Source of the DNA: Cytobacillus oceanisediminis
GTDB lineage: Bacteria; Bacillota; Bacilli; Bacillales; Cytobacillaceae
Assembly (NCBI RefSeq): GCF_007830235.1
Contig: NZ_VLKI01000001.1
Location: 714,502-778,501 of the forward strand
DNA length: 64,000 nucleotides
Direction: 5' to 3'
Part shown: piece after piece, positions 40,056 through 47,796 of the stretch
How positions within the stretch are numbered: the first letter of the stretch is position 1
How the letters are laid out: every line of letters starts with the position of its first letter
Notes under the pieces: model-generated
Seen by the model: the letters and a program-made list of their open reading frames with translations, nothing else
What the model was told of the DNA's origin: nothing
The model's database searches: none
Program-made: the position numbers and the translations under genes

Positions 40056-40994
40056 ATGATTGAAATTTTTAAAACAGATCAGGATTGCAAAGTAATTTCT
40101 GCTGAAGAGATTACCAAGGGATGCTGGGTTAACATGGTCAAGCCTTCGCATGAAGAGGTTGAGCTGGTATCCAGTAAATTGAATGTTCCAGTTGATTTTA
40201 TTAAAAATGCATTGGATGACGATGAATGGTCCCGTATTGAAAAAGAAGATCAGGATGTATTTATCATCATTGACTTTCCCTATATGACACATGACGATGC
40301 TGGTTTTCCCATTTATGAAACGATTCCAATTGGCATTATTATGACGGATAATTGCTTCGTAACCGTTTCATCAAAAGAAACGCCAATTTTGGAAGTATTT
40401 AAGAAAAATAAAGTTAAGGGCTTTTATACGAATAAGAAAACCCGTTTCGCCCTGCAAATCTTATATTTTATTTCTACTTACTACCTGCGTTATCTTAAGC
40501 AAATTAATCGAAAAACGAATGAAATAGAGCGGGAACTTCACCAGTCCTTAAAAAATAAAGAATTATATGCTTTTCTAGCTTTAGAAAAGAGCCTTGTTTA
40601 TTTTACAACCTCACTTAAATCTAACAAAGTTGTTCTGCAGAAAATACTGCGGATGAATTATGTAAAAATGTATGAAGAGGATAAGGACCTGCTCGAGGAT
40701 GTTATGATAGAAAATCAGCAGGCAATCGAAATGGCAGAAACCTATAGTTCGATTTTAAGCGGCATGATGGACGCTTTTGCCTCTGTCATTTCAAATAACT
40801 TAAATATGGTCATGAAATTCCTCACATCCGTAACCATTATCTTGGCTTTGCCTACCATGGTTGCAAGCTTCTTTGGAATGAATGTGAACTTGCCTTACCA
40901 GAACCACCCTTATGCTTTTGTTATGATTCTTATCGTCGTTTTCCTATTATCGAGTTTCACTGCACTCATTTTTTGGAAGAAGAAATTCTTTTAA
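40056..40994 (+). CDS. corA: CorA family magnesium transporter
   Basis: A 312-residue CorA-type channel for Mg2+ (or Co2+/Ni2+). The long N-terminal cytoplasmic domain is followed by two C-terminal helices. The pore signature GMN lies in SFFGMNVNLPYQNHP near residue 280, and the tail is basic (WKKKFF). It starts seven bases after GAGGAGG. The preceding leader ORF and alternative hairpins suggest control by Mg2+ through translation of the leader. A second, differently sequenced CorA gene converges on it 310 bases away. Confidence 0.92.
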   Translation: MIEIFKTDQDCKVISAEEITKGCWVNMVKPSHEEVELVSSKLNVPVDFIKNALDDDEWSRIEKEDQDVFIIIDFPYMTHDDAGFPIYETIPIGIIMTDNCFVTVSSKETPILEVFKKNKVKGFYTNKKTRFALQILYFISTYYLRYLKQINRKTNEIERELHQSLKNKELYAFLALEKSLVYFTTSLKSNKVVLQKILRMNYVKMYEEDKDLLEDVMIENQQAIEMAETYSSILSGMMDAFASVISNNLNMVMKFLTSVTIILALPTMVASFFGMNVNLPYQNHPYAFVMILIVVFLLSSFTALIFWKKKFF

Positions 40995-40997
40995 CCA

Positions 40998-41036
40998 AAG
41001 AGCTGTGCCGGTCATCAATCCGACACAGCTTTTTTT
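40998..41036 (+). terminator. Terminator of corA
   Basis: AGCTGTG-C-CGG and CCG-A-CACAGCT pair into a 10-bp stem with one mismatch, followed by seven T. Repeat copy E starts in its T-run. Confidence 0.87.
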
Positions 41037-41038
41037 AT

Positions 41039-41280
41039 GTCTCTGTTAAACTTGCCTTTTGATTTCCGCTCAAGTAGCTCAGCGAACAGCGCGCGGTCCG
41101 GGAGCATCCTCGGCGCTTGCGACTGGGGGTCTCCCTTTGACTCGTTTCTCCCGCTGGACTTTGAATAAGCACCCTCGAATAAACACCTCACGAAGAAAAT
41201 GCGAATGCATTTTCGAGGATCTCACTCCTGCCGCTCCAATCAATAGGGTATCAAAATCAACAACGCTCTTTTACACAGCT
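41039..41280. mobile_element. MITE-like repeat element, copy E, between two convergent corA genes
   Basis: A 242-bp long-type element with ends GTCTCTGTTAAA and TTTTACACAGCT. TTTTTTAT occurs immediately outside both ends (within one base of register), matching a duplication of the corA terminator T-run. The long-type insert has the hairpin GAAAATGCGAATGCATTTTC. No coding role; a 76-codon frame inside is incidental. Confidence 0.82.
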
Positions 41281-41304
41281 TTTTTATAAATCCATCTCGT
41301 TCCA

Positions 41305-42261
41305 CTATCTAAACCAGCCCTTCTTTTTGAACCACCAAAACATCCCGGCTCCAATGACAAACATTAAGAATAGAGTTTCATAATAGCCATACTTCCAGGT
41401 CAGCTCAGGCATGTTTTCGAAGTTCATTCCATAAATTCCTGCTATAAACGTCAGCGGCATGAAAATGGTTGTAATGACGGTAAGCACTTTCATAACCCGG
41501 TTCGTCTGATGCGAGTTGATGGATAAATAGCTATCCCTGATATCATTCGTCAGTTCCCTGTTTCCATCAATCATTTCCGTCAGCTTCAATAAATGGTCAT
41601 GTATATCAGCAAAGTACTCATATCTTTCCTTTACGCCTGTCAGCCGGTGAGAATTGATTACGCGATAAATAAGATCTCTCATCGGGATAACGGTATATCT
41701 GATTTGCAATAAGTGATGGCGGATATCAAATAACTTTTCCAGCAACTCTTCCATGGACTCGTCGTTTGGATTATCTTCAATTAGGCTTAACCGATCTTCA
41801 AGCTGATAAACGATTGGAAAATAATTATCGACGATTTTATCGAAGATATGGTACATGACCAAATAGGGATCCCATTTATTTATTTTTTTGCTTAAATTTA
41901 ACCGATCCCATACTTCATTTATCTCTTTCGATGCTTCATGATGGTAAGAAATTATGTAATTGGAACCAATGAAAAAGTTAATTTCCTGCTTGCTTTCATC
42001 AATATGATTTAAGCTATGCGTTACAAAAAAGCTATAATCTTCATAGTAATCCATTTTTGGGCGCTGCAGTTTTACAATACAATCTTCTATCGCTAAAGGA
42101 TGAAATTGAAAAGTCTTATCCAGTTCTGCTGTTTCTTCTTCAGTTGGCTGATCAAAATCTACCCAAAACCATTTGAAATTAGCAGAATCTGCTTTCAAAA
42201 CCTCTAGAGAAATGTCTTTGCTTAATTCATTCTTCTTATTCACCGCTTGAATTCTAATCAT
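41305..42261 (-). CDS. CorA family magnesium transporter (second copy, YfjQ-like)
   Basis: A 318-residue CorA protein with the pore signature YGMNFENMPELTWKYG and two C-terminal helices, ending in KKKGWFR. Sequence follows the B. subtilis YfjQ type and differs strongly from the neighbouring CorA, so this is not a recent duplication. Its 22-base distance to the upstream DUF3147 gene indicates co-transcription with it and a MarR gene. No leader ORF is seen here. Having two CorA proteins side by side with different regulation suggests distinct metal or stress roles. Confidence 0.92.
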   Translation of the reverse strand: MIRIQAVNKKNELSKDISLEVLKADSANFKWFWVDFDQPTEEETAELDKTFQFHPLAIEDCIVKLQRPKMDYYEDYSFFVTHSLNHIDESKQEINFFIGSNYIISYHHEASKEINEVWDRLNLSKKINKWDPYLVMYHIFDKIVDNYFPIVYQLEDRLSLIEDNPNDESMEELLEKLFDIRHHLLQIRYTVIPMRDLIYRVINSHRLTGVKERYEYFADIHDHLLKLTEMIDGNRELTNDIRDSYLSINSHQTNRVMKVLTVITTIFMPLTFIAGIYGMNFENMPELTWKYGYYETLFLMFVIGAGMFWWFKKKGWFR

Positions 42262-42283
42262 GTTATTCTCCTAAAATCTATGG

Positions 42284-42631
42284 TTATAAAATATTTTTGA
42301 CATTTTTGATGACTATTTCCTGAACAAATAGAAATAGTAGCCACCCGCTAATCCCAAGTCCGATTGCAGCGAAAAGATTTAGAGATTTCTGCAATGAAAT
42401 GTACACAATGCCTAAAAGGAAAGCTGTTGCAGGAAATCCAGCCAAAACGCCCAAAGCAAACTTACTTAAGATTACTGCATTTTCACCTTGTAAATGGAGC
42501 CAAATGATGCTTAACAAGCTGACTAAGGGAAGTGCGGCAATGATTCCTCCATAAGCAGGATATCGTCTGGCTATTTCCGTAACCAGCCCAATGACAAGTG
42601 CAGATGCGATAATCTTCATTAGAATTTGCAT
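42284..42631 (-). CDS. DUF3147 family membrane protein
   Basis: A 115-residue protein with four hydrophobic segments, including LVTEIARRYPAYGGIIAALPLVSLLSI and GVLAGFPATAFLLGIVYI. The family is small, membranous and of unknown function. It overlaps the end of the MarR gene by 13 bases and precedes the second corA by 22, forming a three-gene operon marR-DUF3147-corA. Confidence 0.78.
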   Translation of the reverse strand: MQILMKIIASALVIGLVTEIARRYPAYGGIIAALPLVSLLSIIWLHLQGENAVILSKFALGVLAGFPATAFLLGIVYISLQKSLNLFAAIGLGISGWLLFLFVQEIVIKNVKNIL

Positions 42632-43038
42632 TGCTTTGCACGCTCACTCAAGATCTTTAGTGCTTGTTCAATGGCACACTGTTCTTTTTCATCCAGTTCA
42701 TTCAAAACCTGCTTCAACTTCTCTTGGTCAAGGCTGGTATTTCTGTCTAATACCTCTTTTCCTCTCCCTGTTAAACAAATGAATGCCTTTCTTTCATCAG
42801 CAGGATCCCTTTTCTTTATTATAAATTGCTTATTCTCCAATCTTTTCACATGTTCTGATGCTGTGTTATGCGAAACGTTAAGAAATGAGGCAATTTCACT
42901 AACACCAATATTCCCCTGTTTATCAATCAGCTGCATGATACGTATCGCCTGGTGGGTAATTTTATCAGTGTGAATGTAATGCAAATGAAAGTAAATATCT
43001 GTCCAATATTGATTTAGTAAATCTGCTTTGTTTTTCAT
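42619..43038 (-). CDS. MarR family transcriptional regulator
   Basis: A 139-residue winged-helix regulator. The recognition segment is GVSEIASFLNVSHNTASEHVKRL and the wing carries KRDPADERKAFICLT. Start at 43038 with AAGGTGG five bases before it; 43059 lacks a ribosome site. A 17-bp perfect palindrome lies 26 bases upstream and is the likely operator. As the first gene of the operon it should control DUF3147 and the second corA, possibly in response to a toxic compound or metal. Confidence 0.82.
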   Translation of the reverse strand: MKNKADLLNQYWTDIYFHLHYIHTDKITHQAIRIMQLIDKQGNIGVSEIASFLNVSHNTASEHVKRLENKQFIIKKRDPADERKAFICLTGRGKEVLDRNTSLDQEKLKQVLNELDEKEQCAIEQALKILSERAKQCKF

Positions 43039-43063
43039 ATGAACCACCTTTTGAACCAATTAT

Positions 43064-43080
43064 ATCGTATTATACGATAC
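43064..43080. promoter_or_regulatory. Palindromic operator upstream of the MarR gene
   Basis: TATCGTA-tta-TACGATA is a perfect inverted repeat, 26 bases upstream of the MarR start codon, of the size and symmetry bound by MarR dimers. Confidence 0.65.
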
Positions 43081-43224
43081 AACAAAAGAAAGGTGGCGTT
43101 ACAAATTCTGTTTTTTCGGGAATGTTCGCCAATCTATGTCAGATGTGATATAATTAAACTGCATGAAAATACTATAGGGACTATTAGACTTTCGCTGTCT
43201 GCCCTATTAAAGGAGCAATAACTT

Positions 43225-43596
43225 ATCGAGAAAATTAGCGTTTTCCTTGATGATTATCGATCAGCGCCAGAGGGATATGTTTTAGCAGAAACCGTCGATG
43301 AGTGCATGGATTTGCTGCAAAATTTTTCAATAGAACATCTCTCATTAGATCATGATTTAGTGCACCCAGACAGAAATGGCTTTTTGCTCGTACAATTAAT
43401 GGTGAAGGAAAAGTTATTTGCTAATCGCATCACCATCCATTCTGCCAATTCGGTCGGCGGAAAAGCTATGTACAAGCATTTGAAACAAGCACAGGAAGAT
43501 ACTATTCTTTGCCCATCAATTATTATTGCTTTGAGGCCTCTGCCTTTAGATTTTTACCCTCCCGGATTTATGAAGCATTATTTGGAAACTATTTAG
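43225..43596 (+). CDS. Cyclic-phosphate processing receiver domain protein, apparent ATC start
   Basis: A protein of about 123 residues with a receiver-like fold: an N-terminal KISVFLDDYRSAPEGYV segment (acidic pair), then LSLDHDL, NRITIHSANSVGGKAMYK, and a C-terminal LDFYPPG. This is the cREC family of uncharacterised single-domain proteins. The family begins just at KISVFLDD, but no ATG, GTG or TTG is in frame there. A TAA lies two codons before. AAAGGAG is nine bases before ATC at 43225. The next standard start, ATG at 43306, would cut off the acidic strand. Either ATC is used or the start codon was mutated. Confidence 0.65.
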   Translation: MEKISVFLDDYRSAPEGYVLAETVDECMDLLQNFSIEHLSLDHDLVHPDRNGFLLVQLMVKEKLFANRITIHSANSVGGKAMYKHLKQAQEDTILCPSIIIALRPLPLDFYPPGFMKHYLETI

Positions 43597-43632
43597 ATAA
43601 AAAAAAATTAAATATTCATGATAAATAAATTT

Positions 43633-43665
43633 AAAAAAGAGCCAAGAAAATGGGGCTCTTTTTTT
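43633..43665 (+). terminator. Terminator of the receiver-domain gene
   Basis: AAAAAAGAGCC and GGGCTCTTTTTT form a long perfect stem with a nine-base loop, followed by T. Confidence 0.88.
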
Positions 43666-43747
43666 GCTGGAAAACCCCCCCACCTCCTTCACTGATTAAA
43701 TGCTTTACTGTTTTTATATAAAAAGGAATTTAAATTGCCAAAAAATA

Positions 43748-43776
43748 TTGACTTCTCTATTTTTGTCTGATAAATT
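43748..43776 (+). promoter_or_regulatory. Sigma-A promoter of the T-box leader
   Basis: TTGACT (43748-43753), a 17-base spacer and TAAATT (43771-43776), giving a start near 43783, a few bases before the first stem of the T-box. Confidence 0.65.
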
Positions 43777-43789
43777 ATTTTTAAATAAT

Positions 43790-44050
43790 AAATCGCTGAC
43801 GAGAAGAGTACGTCAGGATCACTGTTCCAAAGAGAGCCGGCACCTTGGTGAAAGCGGGCGTCCAGTGCCTGTCCGAAGATCATCTCCGAGATGCAGAGCT
43901 GAAACTGAGTAAGCTTTGACGGGTTTTTCCGCCGTTACAATGGAACGCGTATGATTGTACGTTGCTGAGTGCTGCAGTTTTTTGCAACTGCAGAATTAGG
44001 GTGGTATCGCGAGCACAGACTCGTCCCTTTCATAGGGACGGGTCTTTTTT
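43790..44050 (+). ncRNA. T-box riboswitch leader controlling brnQ
   Basis: The leader begins with stem CTGACG-AGAAGAGTA-CGTCAG, then the conserved AGAGAGCCGG and a long specifier stem around GAAGATCATCTCCGAG. The T-box element AGGGTGGTATCGCG lies at 43998-44011. The terminator GACTCGTCCC / GGGACGGGTC with six T is at 44018-44050. T-boxes sense uncharged tRNA: pairing of its acceptor end with the GGTGG bulge prevents termination. The specifier is probably an isoleucine codon (ATC at 43879 or 43882); a leucine CTC reading cannot be excluded. Either fits a branched-chain amino acid transporter. Confidence 0.9.
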
Positions 44051-44057
44051 ATTTTTA

Positions 44058-44239
44058 GGCTCTGTTAAATTTGCCTGTTGATTTCCACTCAAGAAGCTCA
44101 GCGAACCGCGGGCGGTCCGACGCTCCTCGGCTACTTGCGCCTGTGGGGTCTCCATTTGACTCGCTTCTCCCGCTCGAGTCACGCGCCTTCCGTTCCAATC
44201 AACAGGGTGCCAATATCAACAATGAGCTTTAAAAGAGCT
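44058..44239. mobile_element. MITE-like repeat element, copy F, between the T-box terminator and brnQ
   Basis: A 182-bp short-type element with ends GGCTCTGTTAAA and TTTAAAAGAGCT. It is flanked on both sides by TATTTTTA (44050-44057 and 44240-44247), an exact 8-bp duplication of the AT-rich tail of the T-box terminator. It therefore inserted after the T-box and now forms part of the brnQ 5' untranslated region. Confidence 0.87.
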
Positions 44240-44271
44240 TATTTTTAAAAACAAAGGAGAGTTTACTAACT

Positions 44272-45609
44272 ATGAAGAATTTTGACAGCTTATTTATCGG
44301 ACTCATGTTATTTTCAATGTTTTTCGGAGCAGGAAATCTGATTTTCCCTCCATTTCTTGGTGCCCTTTCCGGCGCTGCCTTTTGGATGGCCATGGCCGGC
44401 TTTATTTTAACAGCAGTTGGATTGCCTTTCATTGTCCTTCTTGCTATTTCCCTTGCTAAAGGTGGTGTTGATGCGATTGCCAGCCGTGTTCATCCTCTTT
44501 TCAGCACAGTTTTTATGGTTGTCATTTACCTTTCAATTGGGCCATTCCTTGCCATTCCGCGAAATGCAAGTGTTGCCTTTGAAATGGGAGTGATGCCTTT
44601 CTCGAATGAGTCCTGGAATTCAACCCTGGTATTGTTCTTGTATACAGCGGTTTTCTTCTTGCTTGTGTATATCGTCAGTTTAAACCCGGCCAGAATGGAG
44701 AAATTCATGGGCCGCTGGATCACACCTGTTTTGCTTCTATCAGTGGTTGCCCTTTGTACCGTAGCCTTAGTTAATCTGGACGCAGCACAGCTTGCACCTG
44801 CAGGCGGCTATGAGAGTGGAGCATTCTTCAAAGGATTCCTTGAAGGCTATAACACCATGGATGCCCTTGCTGCACTAGCTTTTGGCATTGTTATCCTTAC
44901 TGCCATTCAGAAAAAAGGTGTACGTGACGAAAAACAATTATCCCGCCATACTTTAAAAGCTGCTCTAGTTGCAGGTACTTTATTGACATTAGTATATGTC
45001 TCTCTAGGCTTGATGGGCGGAAAAATGGCTGCTAATGGCACTTATGAAAACGGTACAGCTATTCTTTCATCTGCCTCCTCTTTATTATTCGGTAAAGCTG
45101 GCACGGCTTTTATCGGCTTTATCTTTACGCTTGCCTGTTTTACGACTGTTGTCGGCTTAACAACAGCATGCGGCCAATATTTTTCAAATCTATTGCCAAA
45201 AGCAAGCTATAAAACTGTTGTCATTGCTGTTACACTTGTTGGATTTACACTATCAAATCTCGGATTAAGTCAAATTTTGAAAGTTTCGGTGCCTTTCCTT
45301 GTTACTGCTTACCCGTTAACCATCGTACTTATTACACTTAGCTTTTTTAATCGCTATTTTAAAAATCCTCGAAAGATTTATGGAAGTGCGATGCTATTCA
45401 CCGGAGTATTTGCTGCATTGGGCGGTTTAAGTGCATTCGGCCTTGAACTTGGTGCTCTTCAAAGCTTGAGAAACATTCTTCCTTTTGCTTCAGTCGGTAT
45501 GGAATGGGTTGTTCCTGCCCTTGCAGGTACGGCAATCGGAATGCTATTAAGCAATACCGGCAAACAGGAGCCCGCTGCAGCAGACCAGCTTGATGCAAAA
45601 GCTTCTTAA
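44272..45609 (+). CDS. brnQ: Branched-chain amino acid:sodium symporter BrnQ
   Basis: A 445-residue carrier for leucine, isoleucine and valine with about twelve membrane segments. The N-terminal FIGLMLFSMFFGAGNLIFPP stretch is a family hallmark, followed by MDALAALAFGIVILTAIQ. AAAGGAG is about twelve bases before the ATG. Expression should follow the upstream T-box, rising when the matching tRNA is uncharged. A mobile repeat lies between the riboswitch and the ribosome site, so the leader is about 180 bases longer than it once was. Confidence 0.92.
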   Translation: MKNFDSLFIGLMLFSMFFGAGNLIFPPFLGALSGAAFWMAMAGFILTAVGLPFIVLLAISLAKGGVDAIASRVHPLFSTVFMVVIYLSIGPFLAIPRNASVAFEMGVMPFSNESWNSTLVLFLYTAVFFLLVYIVSLNPARMEKFMGRWITPVLLLSVVALCTVALVNLDAAQLAPAGGYESGAFFKGFLEGYNTMDALAALAFGIVILTAIQKKGVRDEKQLSRHTLKAALVAGTLLTLVYVSLGLMGGKMAANGTYENGTAILSSASSLLFGKAGTAFIGFIFTLACFTTVVGLTTACGQYFSNLLPKASYKTVVIAVTLVGFTLSNLGLSQILKVSVPFLVTAYPLTIVLITLSFFNRYFKNPRKIYGSAMLFTGVFAALGGLSAFGLELGALQSLRNILPFASVGMEWVVPALAGTAIGMLLSNTGKQEPAAADQLDAKAS

Positions 45610-45615
45610 TACGAA

Positions 45616-45828
45616 AGCTCTGCTAAACTTGCCTGTTGATTTCCGATCAATAAGCTCAGCGAACCGCGGGAGGTCCGGGAGTCTCCTTAAGCATTAAGCC
45701 TGCGGGGACTCCCTTTGATACGCACTCTTTATAATAAGCTTCCTCGAATAAACACCGCACGAAGGAAATACGAATGCATTTTCGAGGATCTTATGCCTTC
45801 CGCGTGCCAAAATCAACATTAAGCCAGT
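45616..45828. mobile_element. MITE-like repeat element, copy G (right end damaged)
   Basis: A long-type copy in the 389-base gap between brnQ and aprX. The left end is AGCTCTGCTAAA; the core (CTCAGCGAACCGCGGGAGG) and the insert with ATGCATTTTCGAGGATC are present. The right end fades into ATCAACATTAAGCCAG with no clear terminal repeat. No gene was found in the gap. Confidence 0.75.
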
Positions 45829-45965
45829 CCAGAGATTCATCCTTTGTGGCGATATGCCCATCCAAACTTGTAGCAATGAATAAAATTTGTTTTCCGTTGT
45901 TTTGTCATTTTTTACTCCCTTGGAAGGTTTCTTTTCTTCTAGTATGTATCTAATAATAAAATAAA

Positions 45966-45988
45966 GCGATTCCTATTAGGAGAATCGC
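45966..45988 (-). terminator. Terminator of aprX
   Basis: On the minus strand GCGATTC-tcctaatag-GAATCGC is followed by TTTATTTTATT. It begins about ten bases after the aprX stop codon. Confidence 0.8.
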
Positions 45989-45998
45989 CTTGAATTTT

Positions 45999-47366
45999 TT
46001 ACTGATCTTCCTTTCCAAGAATTGAATTTCTGGCACTTATATAACCGGCCCCATATACGTACGGATTTTGATCTTTTGGAAAATCCCCCCATGCATCTGC
46101 CCCATCCTTAAGCTTCATTTTTACCAGATCAGGTGACAGCTGGCGGTTGCTTTCAAGGATTAAGGCAGCAACTCCTGCGCAAATCGGTGTAGCCATTGAT
46201 GTTCCGGATAATGAGAAGTATTCAGTGCCTACGCGAGCTGATTTTTGAAACTTATCCAAATAGGAGTTTGGTGACCGCAATGATATGATATTTACACCAG
46301 GTGCTACTACATCGGGCTTAACCAACTCACTTGCCAGCGTTCCCCGGCTTGAAAAGTTTGCTATAGTATCACCTTCACGGTCTGGTGTGTCTCGATCGTC
46401 CATTGCACCGACTGTTATTACTTTTTTACTGATGCCCGGACTGGCAATTGTTCCAAAATTCGGACCCGAATTCCCTGCTGCAACGCAAACAACAATTCCT
46501 GCATCCCATGCTGCCTCTACCGCTTTTACCATCATATCTTCTTCTGGATGGCCTACAGGTGAGCTTCCAAGGGACATGCTGATAATGTCAATTTTGGGTT
46601 TATTATTTATGCCCCTGTTATAATCGATGCACCACTGGACACCTGCCATGACGGTAGATAAGGATCCTGATCCTAGCTTATCAAGTACTTTTACCCCTAT
46701 GAGGTTTGCATTCGGAGCAGGTCCCCGATAAACTCCTCCAGATGCGATCCCATTTCCAGCAGCATCCCCGGTACAATGGGTACCATGGCCATTATCATCA
46801 TAAGCGTCTGGTCGGTCATTAATAAAATCCTTGAATTCAATAATTCGAGTCCGCTGAGTATCAGGGTTCTGCAAATCCTGGTGTGGGTAAATACCCGTAT
46901 CGATGACAGCTATCGTAACATCTTGTCCTGTTAAGGAACTGCTAGCTCCCAGCGCTTCTCCTGCTTCTACTGAGGGGGTGGCAACGTCTAGAAGAGCTTG
47001 TACTTTTCGATCGTAATAGATTTTGTGTATATAGGAGCTAGAAGTTAATAGATCATCCAGAGCAGCTGGTGTCATTTCCATACTGCAGCAGGAAACACTA
47101 GAAAAGCTTCTTTTTACTTTTGCTCTAAAATGCCTTTCGGAAATAACATGGCATTCTTTAACTGCATCAGAAAAACTGCAGTTATTTTTAAATTCAACGA
47201 CTACAGGGAAGTTTTTTGTCCTTTTCAGCACTTTTTCCAAAGGGGAATGCAAAAAACAAGGTGTCCATTTAAAAGGGGTATAAAGTTGAATCAAATCCTG
47301 GCGCAGCTGCAAATCCAGTTTATCTGCATGTGCGCGAACCATTTGTATCATTGAAAATCCAAACAT
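45999..47366 (-). CDS. aprX: AprX-like intracellular subtilisin-family serine protease (S8)
   Basis: A 455-residue subtilase without a signal peptide. The catalytic triad is clear: Asp in IAVIDTGIYPHQDL, His in NGHGTHCTGDAAG and Ser in SLSGTSMATPICAG. The oxyanion-hole Asn is in CVAAGNSGPNFG. The N-terminal 130 residues form a pro-region-like domain. Length and sequence follow B. subtilis AprX, a stationary-phase cytoplasmic protease. Start at 47366 because AAAGGAGG lies seven bases before it. It has terminators on both sides. Confidence 0.92.
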   Translation of the reverse strand: MFGFSMIQMVRAHADKLDLQLRQDLIQLYTPFKWTPCFLHSPLEKVLKRTKNFPVVVEFKNNCSFSDAVKECHVISERHFRAKVKRSFSSVSCCSMEMTPAALDDLLTSSSYIHKIYYDRKVQALLDVATPSVEAGEALGASSSLTGQDVTIAVIDTGIYPHQDLQNPDTQRTRIIEFKDFINDRPDAYDDNGHGTHCTGDAAGNGIASGGVYRGPAPNANLIGVKVLDKLGSGSLSTVMAGVQWCIDYNRGINNKPKIDIISMSLGSSPVGHPEEDMMVKAVEAAWDAGIVVCVAAGNSGPNFGTIASPGISKKVITVGAMDDRDTPDREGDTIANFSSRGTLASELVKPDVVAPGVNIISLRSPNSYLDKFQKSARVGTEYFSLSGTSMATPICAGVAALILESNRQLSPDLVKMKLKDGADAWGDFPKDQNPYVYGAGYISARNSILGKEDQ

Positions 47367-47460
47367 GTTTATCCTCCTTTCCATAAGCTAGTAACAAGCT
47401 ATGAAAAGGAAGAGAAAAGGGAACGGTGTTTGTCCAATACGCTAAAAGAATGACAAAATA

Positions 47461-47486
47461 AAGGGAAGGCTGATTGGCCTTCCCTC
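47461..47486. terminator. Bidirectional hairpin between aprX and a GNAT remnant
   Basis: GGGAAGGC-tgattg-GCCTTCCC is a perfect 8-bp stem with T-rich flanks on both strands. It probably once ended the acetyltransferase gene, whose remnant abuts it. Confidence 0.75.
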
Positions 47487-47489
47487 TAT

Positions 47490-47757
47490 TTAATATTCTA
47501 TTAAACTATTGTATAAGAGTTTTTTGACAAAACCTGTACTTTTATCCTGATAGCCCATTTCCTTATAGAATCGGTGGGCTAAATCCCGTTCGCCCCGGTT
47601 GCCGCTATTTAATACGATCCCGGTCCCAAATCCTTAGCAAGCTTTTCCACTTCCTGCATCAATCTCTTGCCGCCTCAATCTTCATCTTTTTTCAAGCGGC
47701 CAAAGGCATGAAGAATTTTATAGCGCTTACCTGCAATAATGCCTTGCATTTCCTTTT
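47490..47757 (-). pseudogene. C-terminal remnant of a GNAT acetyltransferase
   Basis: The minus strand reads GGKRLMQEVEKLAKDLG, then in the next frame GTGIVLNSGNRGERDLAHRF and YKEMGYQDKSTGFVKKLL before a stop. This is the acetyl-CoA-binding helix and C-terminal strand-helix of a GNAT protein with a one-base shift between them. The N-terminal half is not recoverable, and upstream codons contain a stop. It is a decayed gene. Confidence 0.65.
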
Positions 47758-47796
47758 TTTAGGCAATAAAAAAGGAAAAGAGTATAAGCTCTTTTC

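Noticed and set aside
41059..41289. 76-codon frame in repeat copy E
   Set aside because: Same repeat core read by chance; no ribosome site.
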